Shown: positions 1 through 8,797 of the stretch, one piece after another | How positions within the stretch are numbered: the first letter of the stretch is position 1 | How the letters are laid out: each line of letters starts with the position of its first letter | NCBI GenBank assembly: GCA_964361075.1 | Contig: CAYHZL010000034.1 | Coordinates: forward strand, 1-23,114 | Direction: 5' to 3' | Source: CAYHZL01 sp964361075 | Lineage (GTDB): Bacteria; Bacteroidota; Ignavibacteria; UBA10030; UBA8401 | DNA: 23,114 nucleotides | The notes under the pieces: model-generated | What the model was told of the DNA's origin: nothing | Database searches by the model: none | What the model saw: the letters and a program-made list of their open reading frames with translations, nothing else | Translations under genes and position numbers: made by a program

Positions 1-4
1 AAAT

Positions 5-27
5 TCCCTCCCCTAAAAGGGGAGGGA
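5..27 (-). terminator. Possible terminator hairpin downstream of coxB
   Basis: A perfect 9-bp inverted repeat (TCCCTCCCC / GGGGAGGGA) with a 5-base loop lies 45 bases past the stop of the oxidase subunit II gene. On the minus strand it is followed by AATTT and then the window edge, so only the start of a possible U-tract is visible. Its position at the end of the oxidase gene block suggests a terminator. The following GATAAAGGGTGGGG resembles dispersed intergenic repeats, so it could instead be a repeat unit. Confidence 0.45.
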
Positions 28-72
28 TAAAGGGTGGGGTTGTTTTCGCTGAGCAGTTACTAAGAAATACTT

Positions 73-723
73 TTACTTAGCTGCTATCGAATCAGGCACA
101 ACCGACTTGCCTGCTTTTTTTGATGCTGATGCAAACCACGCATCATATTCTTTTTGTTCCATCACAACAATTTTTGTGTACATACCGGAGTGTTTCAATC
201 CGCAGTATTCTGCACAGACAATATCATACCGCCCTACTTTATCGGAACGAAACCATGCGTTGTTGTTCTTATTATAGAATACATCTTTTTTTACACGGAA
301 CGCCGGAATAAAAAATGCGTGGTTAACATCCATCGAATGTAAATCAACACGTATAGGTTTGCTGACCGGAACATACAGCGTATCAGTGTGTACACCGTTG
401 GTATATTCAAACGTCCATTGCCACATGCGCGCAGTTACTGTAATCGGCATTGCATCGGCAGGAATTGCACGCATATCAAGATATCCTTCCCATCCGAAAT
501 AAAACATGGACATGAAAAGAAGTAATGGAATAGCTGTCCATAATATTTCTAGTGTTATATTGCCATGAATATTTTCTGGAACAGGATTCTTCTTTCGATT
601 GTAGCGAAAAACAAAATAGACCATTGCCACTGTAATGCCGATGAGGACAATAAGCGACAACACAACTATATACACAAAGAGCGCGTCAACATCGTTCGTA
701 AAATTCGAAGCACCTGTAAACAT
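73..723 (-). CDS. coxB: Cytochrome c oxidase subunit II (CuA subunit, no haem c domain)
   Basis: 216 residues. It receives electrons from cytochrome c at the binuclear CuA centre on the periplasmic side and passes them to haem a in subunit I. Two N-terminal membrane helices (about residues 16-39 and 57-79) are followed by a cupredoxin domain. The CuA ligands are visible: H135 in VNHAFFIPAF, then C170, E172, C174, H178 and M181 in CAEYCGLKHSGM. The aromatic electron-entry patch is MWQWTFEY (100-107). The protein ends about 35 residues after the CuA site, so the C-terminal haem c domain of caa3-type subunit II is absent and a separate cytochrome must donate. The start follows GAGGTAAAAACTA, a good ribosome binding site, 6 bases after the subunit IV stop. 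Subunit II is the last gene of the block, whereas it usually precedes subunit I. Confidence 0.95.
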   Translation of the reverse strand: MFTGASNFTNDVDALFVYIVVLSLIVLIGITVAMVYFVFRYNRKKNPVPENIHGNITLEILWTAIPLLLFMSMFYFGWEGYLDMRAIPADAMPITVTARMWQWTFEYTNGVHTDTLYVPVSKPIRVDLHSMDVNHAFFIPAFRVKKDVFYNKNNNAWFRSDKVGRYDIVCAEYCGLKHSGMYTKIVVMEQKEYDAWFASASKKAGKSVVPDSIAAK

Positions 724-729
724 TAGTTT

Positions 730-1029
730 TTACCTCACAAAAGAATAATCAAAGAATGTCATCGAAATAAATATAAAAAACGTAATGCCGGCAGTAAGCA
801 CGAACAGTTTGAAGACCTTATCTTCAAACTTCAAATGCATAAATACATTGAGCACTAATGCACTTTTAATGGATGCGATGACAAGTGCCAGCACAATGGT
901 CCAATTTCCTAAATCAATTCCTGCAGCGGAAACAGTAATGCCGGTGAATGCCAGCAATCCTAACCAAATAAAAATGTATGTGCCATACCCTACTATGTGC
1001 TGGTGTTCTTCGTGATGTGCTTCGTGCAT
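730..1029 (-). CDS. coxD: Cytochrome c oxidase subunit IV (prokaryotic type)
   Basis: A 99-residue small membrane protein of the prokaryotic subunit IV family, found next to subunit III in A-type oxidases, where it probably stabilises the complex. A His/Glu-rich N-terminus (MHEAHHEEHQH) is followed by three predicted membrane helices. The second helix region (SIKSALVLNVFMHLKFE) resembles the conserved K(S/A)xLVxxxFMHL motif of the family. An upstream in-frame ATG at 1089 lies inside the subunit III gene. I chose the start at 1029 because GAGGAACGCA precedes it and the protein then begins as family members do. It lies 20 bases after the coxC stop. Confidence 0.88.
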   Translation of the reverse strand: MHEAHHEEHQHIVGYGTYIFIWLGLLAFTGITVSAAGIDLGNWTIVLALVIASIKSALVLNVFMHLKFEDKVFKLFVLTAGITFFIFISMTFFDYSFVR

Positions 1030-1049
1030 TGCGTTCCTCAACAAATTTT

Positions 1050-1679
1050 TTAATGAATAAGATAGAAGAGCGGAAATAAGAAAATCCAAATCAAGTCAAC
1101 CAAGTGCCAATACAACCCTGCATTTTCCAATTTCACAAACGATGTGCTCGTAATATGATTTCTCACAATGAAAACAACATTGAACGACAAAATAATGACA
1201 CCGATGATAACGTGCAGTGCATGCAATCCTGTCATTACAAAGTATAATCCGAAATAAAGAATTTCACCATCGGGACGAGAAACTAATTCTTTCGAACCGG
1301 GAAAAATTCCGTGATGAAATTTTGCACCCCACTCAAAATATTTATTCACCATAAAGGCGAATGCAAACAGTATGGTTGTGGCGACTAACACCAACGAAAG
1401 TTTTTTATTATTTTTTTGAATTGCTGTAATTGACATTGCCATCGTCATCGAACTCGTCAACAAAATAATGGTGTTGAGTAAACCGACCGATGTATTTAAC
1501 TCCTGTGCAGCGAGATGAAATTCTTGTTGATGTGTAAAACGATACACAGCGTAAATAATAAACAGACCGCCGAACAAAATTAATTCAGTAAACAAAAACA
1601 ACCACATTCCCATGCGAGAGCCGTAATCATCTCGATGGACATGATGCACTTGCGTTACTGATGTGTCTGTAGAACTCAC
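1050..1679 (-). CDS. coxC: Cytochrome c oxidase subunit III
   Basis: 209 residues, integral membrane, with about five helices, the length of the short bacterial subunit III. The C-terminal signature YWHLVDLIWIFLFPLFY is the conserved family ending, and a central FEW motif (in VNKYFEW) carries the conserved acidic residue. Subunit III supports proton uptake and stability of the oxidase and is not catalytic. The start codon is GTG, overlapping the subunit I stop as GTGA, so translation is probably coupled. The first residues (SSTDTSVTQVHHVH) are a soluble tail before the first helix. Confidence 0.93.
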   Translation of the reverse strand: MSSTDTSVTQVHHVHRDDYGSRMGMWLFLFTELILFGGLFIIYAVYRFTHQQEFHLAAQELNTSVGLLNTIILLTSSMTMAMSITAIQKNNKKLSLVLVATTILFAFAFMVNKYFEWGAKFHHGIFPGSKELVSRPDGEILYFGLYFVMTGLHALHVIIGVIILSFNVVFIVRNHITSTSFVKLENAGLYWHLVDLIWIFLFPLFYLIH

Positions 1680-3322
1680 TTGACCTCCGTTGCAGCTTCG
1701 TAACGAGAATAATCGTATGCTTCTGTTGTGATGATTGGAATTTCATCAAAGTTTTCCATTGGCGGCGGCGATGGCACTTTCCACTCGAGTGTAGTACCTG
1801 TTCCCCACACATCCATTCCAACTTTCGGACCGCGGCGAATTCCTGCAATTAAATTCCAAAACATCATTGTTAAACCAATCACTAAAATCCACGAACCAAT
1901 TGTTGATGCAACATGGTACGGTTGGAATTGCGGCAAGTAATCATAATACCGTCGCGGCATTCCTAAATATCCTATGATGAACATTGGAAAATAAAGCGCG
2001 TTAAATCCGATTGTCGTAATAACCCATCCCCAGACGGCTCTCTTTTTATTATACATGCGCCCGAACATCTTTGGAAACCAATAATGCATTGCGGCAAAAA
2101 TTCCGAATCCGGTTGAACCGAACATCACATAATGAAAATGTGCAACAACAAACGATGTGTCTTGCAAATGAATGTTTGTGGTTAACGCGCCAAGCATTAA
2201 ACCGGTAAATCCACCGATAGAAAACTGGAAGATGAACGATACCACGTAAAGAAATGGAACTTCCGGTTCGATGGAACCTTTGTACATTGTTGATACCCAG
2301 TTGAAGACTTTAATCGCGCTCGGTATCGCCACCAAAAAAGTCAGGAACGAGAAGACGAACATCGCCGTATCACTTAATCCGACGGTGAACATGTGATGCG
2401 CCCACACCAACGAACCGAACAATGCAATCGCTAAACTTGAAAATGCAATAAACTTGTAACCAAAAATTGTGCGGCGTGCGAACGTCGGAATAATTTCTGA
2501 CACAACACCCATTGCAGGAAGTATCATGATGTACACTGCAGGATGAGAATAAATCCAAAACAAATGTTGATATAAAATCGGATCGCCGCCCAATGAAGGA
2601 TCAAAAATTCCGACGCCGAACAGACGTTCAATACCAACAAGCAACACTGTAATTCCGATAATTGGTGTTGCTAAAATTTGAACCCAACCTGTTGCGTATA
2701 ACGACCAGATAAACAACGGCATACGAAACCAGGTCATCCCTGGCGCGCGCATGCGGTGAATGGTTGTAATAAAATTTAATCCTGTTAAGATAGAAGAAAA
2801 TCCGATGAGGAATGCACCCATCAGTGCAGGCAAAACATTTGTTGTCGTGCGCACGCTGTAGGGAACATAAAACATCCATCCCGTATCAGCAGAACCGCCC
2901 GGAAGAAACATTGATATTGCAGCAACCACTCCGCCAACGATAAACAAGTACCATGAGAGCAAATTTATTCGCGGGAAAATAACATCCTTCGCACCAATCA
3001 TAATCGGCAGCATAAAGTTACCAAACACTGCAGGCAAACCGGGAATGACAAACAAGAAAATCATGATGACGCCGTGCAATGTAAATAATTGATTGTATGT
3101 CTGCGCCTCCATAATTGTTTTGCCGGGCGCAATTAATTCTAAACGAATTAAAAATCCGAAGACGACAGCAACAACAAAAAACAGCATCATGGTTGCCAAA
3201 TACATCAACCCGATTCTCTTGTGATCACTTGTAAGCAACCACGACCAAATTCCGGAATGTTTGGTTTTAACGTGTAAAAAATCCGGTTCACTATACGCGG
3301 TTGCAACCGCAGGATTTGACAT
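1676..3322 (-). CDS. coxA: Cytochrome c oxidase subunit I, A2-type haem-copper oxidase
   Basis: 548 residues and about 12 membrane helices. It is the catalytic subunit that reduces O2 to water at the haem a3/CuB centre while pumping protons. Visible ligands are H83 and H397 (haem a), H395 (haem a3), and H260, H309 and H310 (CuB). Y264 is placed for the His-Tyr crosslink. Helix VI reads WIYSHPAVY: the usual channel Glu is Ala262 and is preceded by the Tyr-Ser pair that defines A2-type oxidases (Pereira/Santana/Teixeira classification). The K-channel Lys is K338, and the D-channel entrance N102-x10-D113-x6-N120 is intact. The start has GAGGTAAGTATC upstream and lies 5 bases after the SCO stop. 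Confidence 0.97.
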   Translation of the reverse strand: MSNPAVATAYSEPDFLHVKTKHSGIWSWLLTSDHKRIGLMYLATMMLFFVVAVVFGFLIRLELIAPGKTIMEAQTYNQLFTLHGVIMIFLFVIPGLPAVFGNFMLPIMIGAKDVIFPRINLLSWYLFIVGGVVAAISMFLPGGSADTGWMFYVPYSVRTTTNVLPALMGAFLIGFSSILTGLNFITTIHRMRAPGMTWFRMPLFIWSLYATGWVQILATPIIGITVLLVGIERLFGVGIFDPSLGGDPILYQHLFWIYSHPAVYIMILPAMGVVSEIIPTFARRTIFGYKFIAFSSLAIALFGSLVWAHHMFTVGLSDTAMFVFSFLTFLVAIPSAIKVFNWVSTMYKGSIEPEVPFLYVVSFIFQFSIGGFTGLMLGALTTNIHLQDTSFVVAHFHYVMFGSTGFGIFAAMHYWFPKMFGRMYNKKRAVWGWVITTIGFNALYFPMFIIGYLGMPRRYYDYLPQFQPYHVASTIGSWILVIGLTMMFWNLIAGIRRGPKVGMDVWGTGTTLEWKVPSPPPMENFDEIPIITTEAYDYSRYEAATEVK

Positions 3323-3327
3323 GATAC

Positions 3328-4113
3328 TTACCTCGCGTTGTTATTTTTTTTAGATTTCATTGTGAGAAAAATTACGAAAACACCGGCAAACAATAAAATG
3401 ATAGCACCGGAAATTTGCGTTACATTTAAAACATATTTTCTGCCTTCAGGGCTGTAACTAAAACAATACCTCAGCAATTTATTTATAGTCGGACCGGTTC
3501 GTCCTTCGCTCGCTTCAACAATTGCCATCTTCACATCAAACGGAAGATACTGTGTGCCATACAAGTAGCGGGCAATTTTTCCTTCAGGAGACAATACGGT
3601 GATTGTGCCTGCATGAATAAAATCGTTTCCTTCTTTTTTGAACATAAACCCGGCAGCATTGGTAACTTTACGGATACTTGCGCTGTCACCTGTTAAAAAT
3701 ATCCACGATTGTTCGGGAATAGTTTTGTTCAACAGTGAAAAATAATTTTCTTTTTTTGCCGCAGCCAAATCAAATTTTTCCGTGTTGTCAAAACTCAGTG
3801 TTACAATCTGATACTCTTTCCCAATTTCCATATCCATGTGATTGACGATTGTCGTCAACTCCGTTAAGATAGGACTGCAAATGCCGGGGCACTTATAATA
3901 GACGAAGACAATAATTGTCGGCTTTGTAATGATCTCTTTCAGCGAAACAAGATATCCCTTTTCATTGAAGAACTCTGTTTCAAGCGGAAGTTGATTGCCG
4001 AGTTTTTCATCAATACCAATTTCAACAGGTTTCTTTTGTTCTTCAGCAAGCGCCAATGAACGAACACTCACCGCCAAAAAAATAATAAGAAAATATTGAA
4101 GAAATCTTTTCAC
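3328..4113 (-). CDS. SCO1/SenC-type copper chaperone
   Basis: 261 residues. This is a thioredoxin-fold copper-binding protein that delivers Cu(I) to, or reduces, the CuA site of oxidase subunit II in the periplasm. The metal ligands are C75 and C79 in KCPGICS and H167 in FIHAGT. It has an N-terminal signal sequence (cleavage probably near residue 23) and a C-terminal membrane helix at about 232-251, preceded by LLRYCFSYSPEGRKY, the typical linker in bacterial SCO proteins with a C-terminal anchor. The start codon is GTG immediately after the stop of the cytochrome c gene (TAAGTG), which suggests translational coupling. Its position just before the oxidase genes fits a dedicated assembly factor. 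Confidence 0.93.
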   Translation of the reverse strand: MKRFLQYFLIIFLAVSVRSLALAEEQKKPVEIGIDEKLGNQLPLETEFFNEKGYLVSLKEIITKPTIIVFVYYKCPGICSPILTELTTIVNHMDMEIGKEYQIVTLSFDNTEKFDLAAAKKENYFSLLNKTIPEQSWIFLTGDSASIRKVTNAAGFMFKKEGNDFIHAGTITVLSPEGKIARYLYGTQYLPFDVKMAIVEASEGRTGPTINKLLRYCFSYSPEGRKYVLNVTQISGAIILLFAGVFVIFLTMKSKKNNNAR

Positions 4114-5040
4114 TTATGCACCAACTTTTGAAAGATACGCATACAACGCATTCCATTCTTCCGCATTCAAACGCAGCACTTCTGCTTTGAAGCCGATATT
4201 CAACGGATCCGATGAAACTATTTTCACGAACTCATCAATATTTTTTCCGCGCACAATAGGAGAAAGAATTGATGCAAACACTTTTTTCTGATCGCGCGCG
4301 ACACGAACAAAGATTTGCTCGCCGCGTTCGGGTGCGCCGTTCGTTACGGCACTTATTTTCTTTCCAATGCTCTCAACTGCCGGCTGTACTTCTTGCGCAA
4401 TCTTTTGCATCGCAAGTTTCACCGGAATTTGTGCCGATGTTACAGAGCCTTTTGAAAGCTGATATGTCTTTTCTAATTCCATCAATTCTGCCGCGCTATC
4501 AACAGGAAAATCGGCGGCAAATGTTCGCACAAAATGAAGTAACGCGAAACGATCTTCCGCCGGCATATAGTTGTACGATGCCATGCCGTTCTTCACAATT
4601 CCTTCTTGCAGCGTTTTATACATCTGCGAAATTTTTCTTCCGTTTGTCCATCCATCTTTCGCATGAAAATTACGCGGCTTCGGATTTAAAGTGAGCGACG
4701 TTGGTCCATCACCCATTCCATTGTTGCCATGGCACGAAACGCAATTTGCTTTGAACAGCGCCGCACCTTTATCAACCAATTCTTTCGATGTCTTTCCCGC
4801 TTTCATCACATCAACCGGCAGAATGACACTGCTGCGTACCATCGGAATATCTTTTACGAATGAAGTTGAATCAAGAATAATAACCGGCGCAATGCTTGTG
4901 CGTGAAACGTTGTTGATATTTTTCACGTAGTAGATTCCGATGGCAACACACACCGCAAGGAAATACGGAAAAATTATTCCGAACAAACGAATCGGCTGTT
5001 TCAGCACTTCATTGAAATCTATTTCATCTTTGAGTTGCAT
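4114..5040 (-). CDS. Membrane-anchored monohaem cytochrome c with an extended C-terminal region
   Basis: 308 residues. One uncleaved membrane helix (about 18-39) anchors a periplasmic class I cytochrome c domain with the haem motif C100-V-S-C103-H104. M153 in KNGMASYNYM is the likely sixth ligand. It is a candidate electron carrier between alternative complex III and CuA, since subunit II here has no haem domain of its own. Residues from about 236 (GAPERGEQIF) look like the opening helix of another cytochrome c domain but contain no CXXCH. The gene starts 26 bases after the protease stop, behind AAAGGTG, and abuts the SCO gene. An alternative role is an oxidase accessory subunit; the family beyond cytochrome c is not recognised. 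Confidence 0.88.
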   Translation of the reverse strand: MQLKDEIDFNEVLKQPIRLFGIIFPYFLAVCVAIGIYYVKNINNVSRTSIAPVIILDSTSFVKDIPMVRSSVILPVDVMKAGKTSKELVDKGAALFKANCVSCHGNNGMGDGPTSLTLNPKPRNFHAKDGWTNGRKISQMYKTLQEGIVKNGMASYNYMPAEDRFALLHFVRTFAADFPVDSAAELMELEKTYQLSKGSVTSAQIPVKLAMQKIAQEVQPAVESIGKKISAVTNGAPERGEQIFVRVARDQKKVFASILSPIVRGKNIDEFVKIVSSDPLNIGFKAEVLRLNAEEWNALYAYLSKVGA

Positions 5041-5066
5041 TCTTTAAACACCTTTATCATTTGGCA

Positions 5067-7586
5067 CTATTTTGTCAAGATCATCTTCTTCAATGCAACA
5101 TTGTTTCCGGAAACGAGTTTATACAAATATACACCACTTGAAAGATTAGAAGCGTTTAAATCTACACTATAATAACCCGGATTTTTATTTTCATTCACGA
5201 GTTGAGCAACTTCTTGTCCAAGCATGTTGTAAAGTGTAAGTGAGACAAAATTTGCTTCCTTGACAGCATACCGAATTGTCGTTGTAGGATTGAACGGATT
5301 CGGATAGTTTTGTAACAAAGAAAATTCTTTTGGTAATTCTTGTAACGGTAAAGATATTTTTTGTTGAAAGTACGAAATACCCTGAGTGGAAACAATATTG
5401 CTATATGATGAATATGCATTATTTGTTGCTTTAGTCCGAATACGATATTGCGCGCCATCAGTAGCAAAGCGTGGTCTAGTAATTTGAAATTGATTATCAA
5501 CATATGATGGGTTAGTGGTTGTTGCAATAAGACTCCAACCCCAATTATTTACATTTCTCCAAATTTCATAGAATTGCAACGCGGAAGAAGGGAACGCGTC
5601 CCATGTAAGATTTACATATCCGGAAGAATTTATATTTACAACAGGTGGTCTGCCAAGAATTGTATAGGAAAAACTTACTTCACTTGGTTGGCAAGGAAAC
5701 CAACCGACATATGTTCCATCCTCATACCAAATTTGATAGACATACGAACGTAATTGAGCACTCAATGGAGTAGATGATGCAACATCGCAAAATCCTACCA
5801 AAAAATTTGGATTTGACGCAGACCATCCGTTGTTTGACTCGTTTGCACCTCTTCCCCACACGTACGTTTGTTGATGCACAGGTAAAGAAATAGTTTTTCT
5901 TACATCGTACCGTTTCACAATATAAGTTTGAAGAATACCGTTTATTAAAGGTAAAACCGCAGTATATGGATCTGTATTTCCAACGGAGGAACCACTGAAT
6001 GTAAAATCTTGCGTTAAAGCCCAGCCATTATATCCATTTACAATTTCTAATGCTCTTCCTGCATTAATGCGACCATAACCAACATTTGTATTCCAGCCGT
6101 TTGCATCATATGTATAAATATCTGGACGAACTTTATCGGCGGAAGCACGAATAATTCCTTGAACATCTTCCGCGTGTAAACTAATGATACTCGACGATTT
6201 TATTAACGATGCGAGTCCAGCAACATGCGGAGTTGCAGCAGATGTTCCGTTGAATTGAGCGTATGGGAATGCAGCTTCATTAACCGTAGTTGTATAAACC
6301 AAACTTCTTACCCCAGGTGCTGCAACATCAATACCCCCGCCATAGTTTGAGGAATATCCATCTTCGGTAACTATTTGACCGACACGAGTATCATAGATAC
6401 CTGTCGCGCCAACAGCAATCACCCAAGGATTGTCATAATCGGAAGGATAATGAGGTGAAGTCGAACCGTCGTTTCCTTTTGCAGCAACAAAAACAACATT
6501 ATTTAGTGCGGCTACCGCCACCGCTGAATGCATTGATGCATTATAATTAGTTGAACCGTAACTATTGTTAAGGATGTGACAGCCATATCCAAATCCTGGG
6601 CTCGACACAGATGCTTCAACAATAGCGTCAATTATTTTAGCGGTATTAAGACATGATAGCGATCCATTTGTGCAAGCAACAGGACCAACTTTAAAAGCAT
6701 ATAATTGTACGCCAATATTTCCGTTACCGTCTCCGCCTGCAATTCCAGCTACTCCTTGAGAATTATTTCTCAGTGATCCAATTATACCAGCAACCTCAGT
6801 TCCATGACTGTAAGACGTATCCTCGGTATAATCCGGATCTGCATCATTATTAATATAATCCCAACCGCCTCTCACCTTTGCACCGGGAATCCCAAACGAA
6901 CCGTTTCCTAAATCAACATTATGATAATCAATACCATTATCAATAACTCCAACTTTCACAGAAGGAGAACCGACAGAAAAATCCCAAGCTCTTGCAACGT
7001 CAATATCAATATCATTGGACTGTTCGAGACTCAGCTGTTTACTTGCATAGTGTGTATCGTTTGCAGGTGTATCATCCAATTTGATGAGATAATTCGGTTC
7101 AGCATACTCAACTCCCTCAAGAGCCGATAATTCTTCGCATAATTTTGGAATATCAGCCGTCTCAGAAACTTTCATTACCATTAAATTGTAAAGGTCGGGT
7201 ATAGGAATACTTTTCCCTGAACGCGTAAGAGAATTTTTATGATGAGGACGCAAATGAGAAATAGTGCGTCTTAATTCAAACTGATCGGTACCTCGCAAAG
7301 CATTTTTTATTTTCAATTTATCAACAAGTTTATTTTTTACAGCCGCTCGTTTTGTTAATTGCGTGCCTTCAAAAATCAATACATCACTTTCTAATTGCAA
7401 ACTATCTAATTCACCGTTCTTAAATTTTATGAGCAACTCCCCGGCCACATACTCCGACTTATGACTATTGTCGGAAATAATCGGATTACCGTTTACATCC
7501 AAGCGTTGAATGTTTTGGGAGTTTGCTGCTGTGAAAATAACAGCCAACAGCAAATAGATGCTTTTATTTTTGAATACGGTTGTCAT
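5067..7586 (-). CDS. Secreted subtilisin-like S8 protease with type IX sorting tail
   Basis: 839 residues. A signal peptide (about 1-23) is followed by a propeptide-like region (about 45-170, with EYVAGELLIKFKNG) and an S8 peptidase domain (about 195-515). The catalytic triad is visible: D216 in VGVIDNGID, H261 in YSHGTEVAG and S449 in FNGTSAATPHVAG, with oxyanion-hole N372 in AAKGNDG. Next come an uncharacterised beta region, a fibronectin III-like segment (about 655-745) and the C-terminal sorting domain beginning with NYPNPFNPTT and ending in SGVYLYKLVSGN...KMILTK, the type A tail recognised by the type IX secretion system. It should be exported to the surface or medium. The ribosome site is weak (GAAAGGG). 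It sits 48 bases after the propeller lipoprotein gene and 26 before a respiratory cytochrome gene, an unexpected location for a protease. Confidence 0.95.
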   Translation of the reverse strand: MTTVFKNKSIYLLLAVIFTAANSQNIQRLDVNGNPIISDNSHKSEYVAGELLIKFKNGELDSLQLESDVLIFEGTQLTKRAAVKNKLVDKLKIKNALRGTDQFELRRTISHLRPHHKNSLTRSGKSIPIPDLYNLMVMKVSETADIPKLCEELSALEGVEYAEPNYLIKLDDTPANDTHYASKQLSLEQSNDIDIDVARAWDFSVGSPSVKVGVIDNGIDYHNVDLGNGSFGIPGAKVRGGWDYINNDADPDYTEDTSYSHGTEVAGIIGSLRNNSQGVAGIAGGDGNGNIGVQLYAFKVGPVACTNGSLSCLNTAKIIDAIVEASVSSPGFGYGCHILNNSYGSTNYNASMHSAVAVAALNNVVFVAAKGNDGSTSPHYPSDYDNPWVIAVGATGIYDTRVGQIVTEDGYSSNYGGGIDVAAPGVRSLVYTTTVNEAAFPYAQFNGTSAATPHVAGLASLIKSSSIISLHAEDVQGIIRASADKVRPDIYTYDANGWNTNVGYGRINAGRALEIVNGYNGWALTQDFTFSGSSVGNTDPYTAVLPLINGILQTYIVKRYDVRKTISLPVHQQTYVWGRGANESNNGWSASNPNFLVGFCDVASSTPLSAQLRSYVYQIWYEDGTYVGWFPCQPSEVSFSYTILGRPPVVNINSSGYVNLTWDAFPSSALQFYEIWRNVNNWGWSLIATTTNPSYVDNQFQITRPRFATDGAQYRIRTKATNNAYSSYSNIVSTQGISYFQQKISLPLQELPKEFSLLQNYPNPFNPTTTIRYAVKEANFVSLTLYNMLGQEVAQLVNENKNPGYYSVDLNASNLSSGVYLYKLVSGNNVALKKMILTK

Positions 7587-7624
7587 AGCAAATACCCTTT
7601 CTTTTGTTTTTTGTTATATTATTC

Positions 7625-7641
7625 ACCGTAATTTTTACGGT
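7625..7641 (-). other. Short hairpin overlapping the stop of the propeller lipoprotein gene
   Basis: ACCGTAA / TTACGGT forms a 7-bp stem with a 3-base loop and contains the TAA stop codon of the upstream gene. On the minus strand it is followed by GAATAATATAAC, without a real U-run, so it is at most a weak terminator or a 3'-end stabilising structure between the two genes. Confidence 0.35.
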
Positions 7642-8657
7642 AAATTTGAAATTGCAATTGCACTATCAACATTTACTTTGTAAAAGGACATATATCCTTC
7701 AACTTTCACTAAAGGTTCAGGTGTTATGTCATCAAGACTATGTATTGTATATCTTGTTACCTTAAAATGAGTATAGATCAAGTGTTTTCCGTCTGGATAC
7801 CACGATGCACTTCCAAGCAATAATTTAATACCACCTTTGTAATCAGGAAAACGATCTGGGCTAAGGTCGTTTGGGAGAATGCGTTTTAAAGCTGTTCCAT
7901 CACTGTTCATCACCCAAATCCCTTTCTCGTTCGCAAATACAATACGATTTCCATCAGACGAATAATAAGCAACTCCGTTAGCGTATCCTTTGGCGGCATC
8001 TAAAATTCTTTCTGTCGTATTTGTAACTAAATTAAAGATGGGGAACTGTGTCCATATTGATGTCGAAGAGTAACCACGAATACCCAACAGTTTTGTACCA
8101 CTCGGATGCCAATCGGAGGGTGCGCCAAAATATTGATCGCCAACTTTTTTCCTTTCTTTTCCGTCACTACTAACAATGTTATACGCAGTATTACCGCCAT
8201 AGCACAAGTACTTTCCATCGGGGCTCCATACCGGCTCAAAACTCCCTTCCCCTGTTGTTAATTGAATAATGCTGTCTCCATTGATTTTGATTTTGTAAAT
8301 CTGAGGATAAATACCGAATGCTATCCATTCACCATCAGGCGACCAATCTGGAGATACACCATCTTTAACCAAAAAACGTTCTTCACTTGTCAACAGATTT
8401 TTTAAATATAATCCGAAACTATCTCGCGGAGTGTAAATTTTATAATACGCTATGCTTAGACCATCAGGGCTTACAATAGGCCGAGCAGGTACTCCGTAAA
8501 ACTTTCCCATCGGAACAAAGATTTCAGTATTGGGTAACTGTTCTCCTTCATAATATTTGTATTGGATATCGGTGTCGGAATCTGTTGGAGATTTTTTACA
8601 ACTATTGAAATCAAAAACAATAATAAACAACACGAATATTCTCAATATTTTATTCAT
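7635..8657 (-). CDS. PD40/TolB-like beta-propeller lipoprotein
   Basis: 340 residues. The N-terminal lipoprotein signal ends in FNSC, with the lipidated Cys at position 20. The rest carries about six PD40-type blades, each with an SPDG-like turn: IVSPDGLSIAYY, DWSPDGEWIAFG, VWSPDGKYLCYG, DWHPSGTKLLGI, YYSSDGNRIVFA and SWYPDGKHLIYT. This predicts a six-bladed propeller on the periplasmic or outer face of a membrane. Such domains usually bind proteins or peptides; no catalytic residues are evident. It is followed after 48 bases by the secreted protease gene, and the two probably form a pair. The ribosome site is weak (ACAGGA directly before ATG). It begins after a 140-base AT-rich gap downstream of actF. 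No specific function is assignable. Confidence 0.85.
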   Translation of the reverse strand: MNKILRIFVLFIIVFDFNSCKKSPTDSDTDIQYKYYEGEQLPNTEIFVPMGKFYGVPARPIVSPDGLSIAYYKIYTPRDSFGLYLKNLLTSEERFLVKDGVSPDWSPDGEWIAFGIYPQIYKIKINGDSIIQLTTGEGSFEPVWSPDGKYLCYGGNTAYNIVSSDGKERKKVGDQYFGAPSDWHPSGTKLLGIRGYSSTSIWTQFPIFNLVTNTTERILDAAKGYANGVAYYSSDGNRIVFANEKGIWVMNSDGTALKRILPNDLSPDRFPDYKGGIKLLLGSASWYPDGKHLIYTHFKVTRYTIHSLDDITPEPLVKVEGYMSFYKVNVDSAIAISNLP

Positions 8658-8797
8658 TCCTGTAGTCTCTACAACAGTAAATTATTGTATTATAAATAAA
8701 TGAGTCCACTCTAAGAAGGTATTTTTGCAAAAATAATTGCCTAATTTGAATTGAATTCGATACACAAAAATTGAAAATCGATCTTTTTAGAACAAAC

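Noticed and set aside
4269..4694. Open frame of 141 codons on the plus strand
   Set aside because: It lies opposite the cytochrome c gene, which has clear motifs; no protein features or ribosome site support the plus-strand frame.
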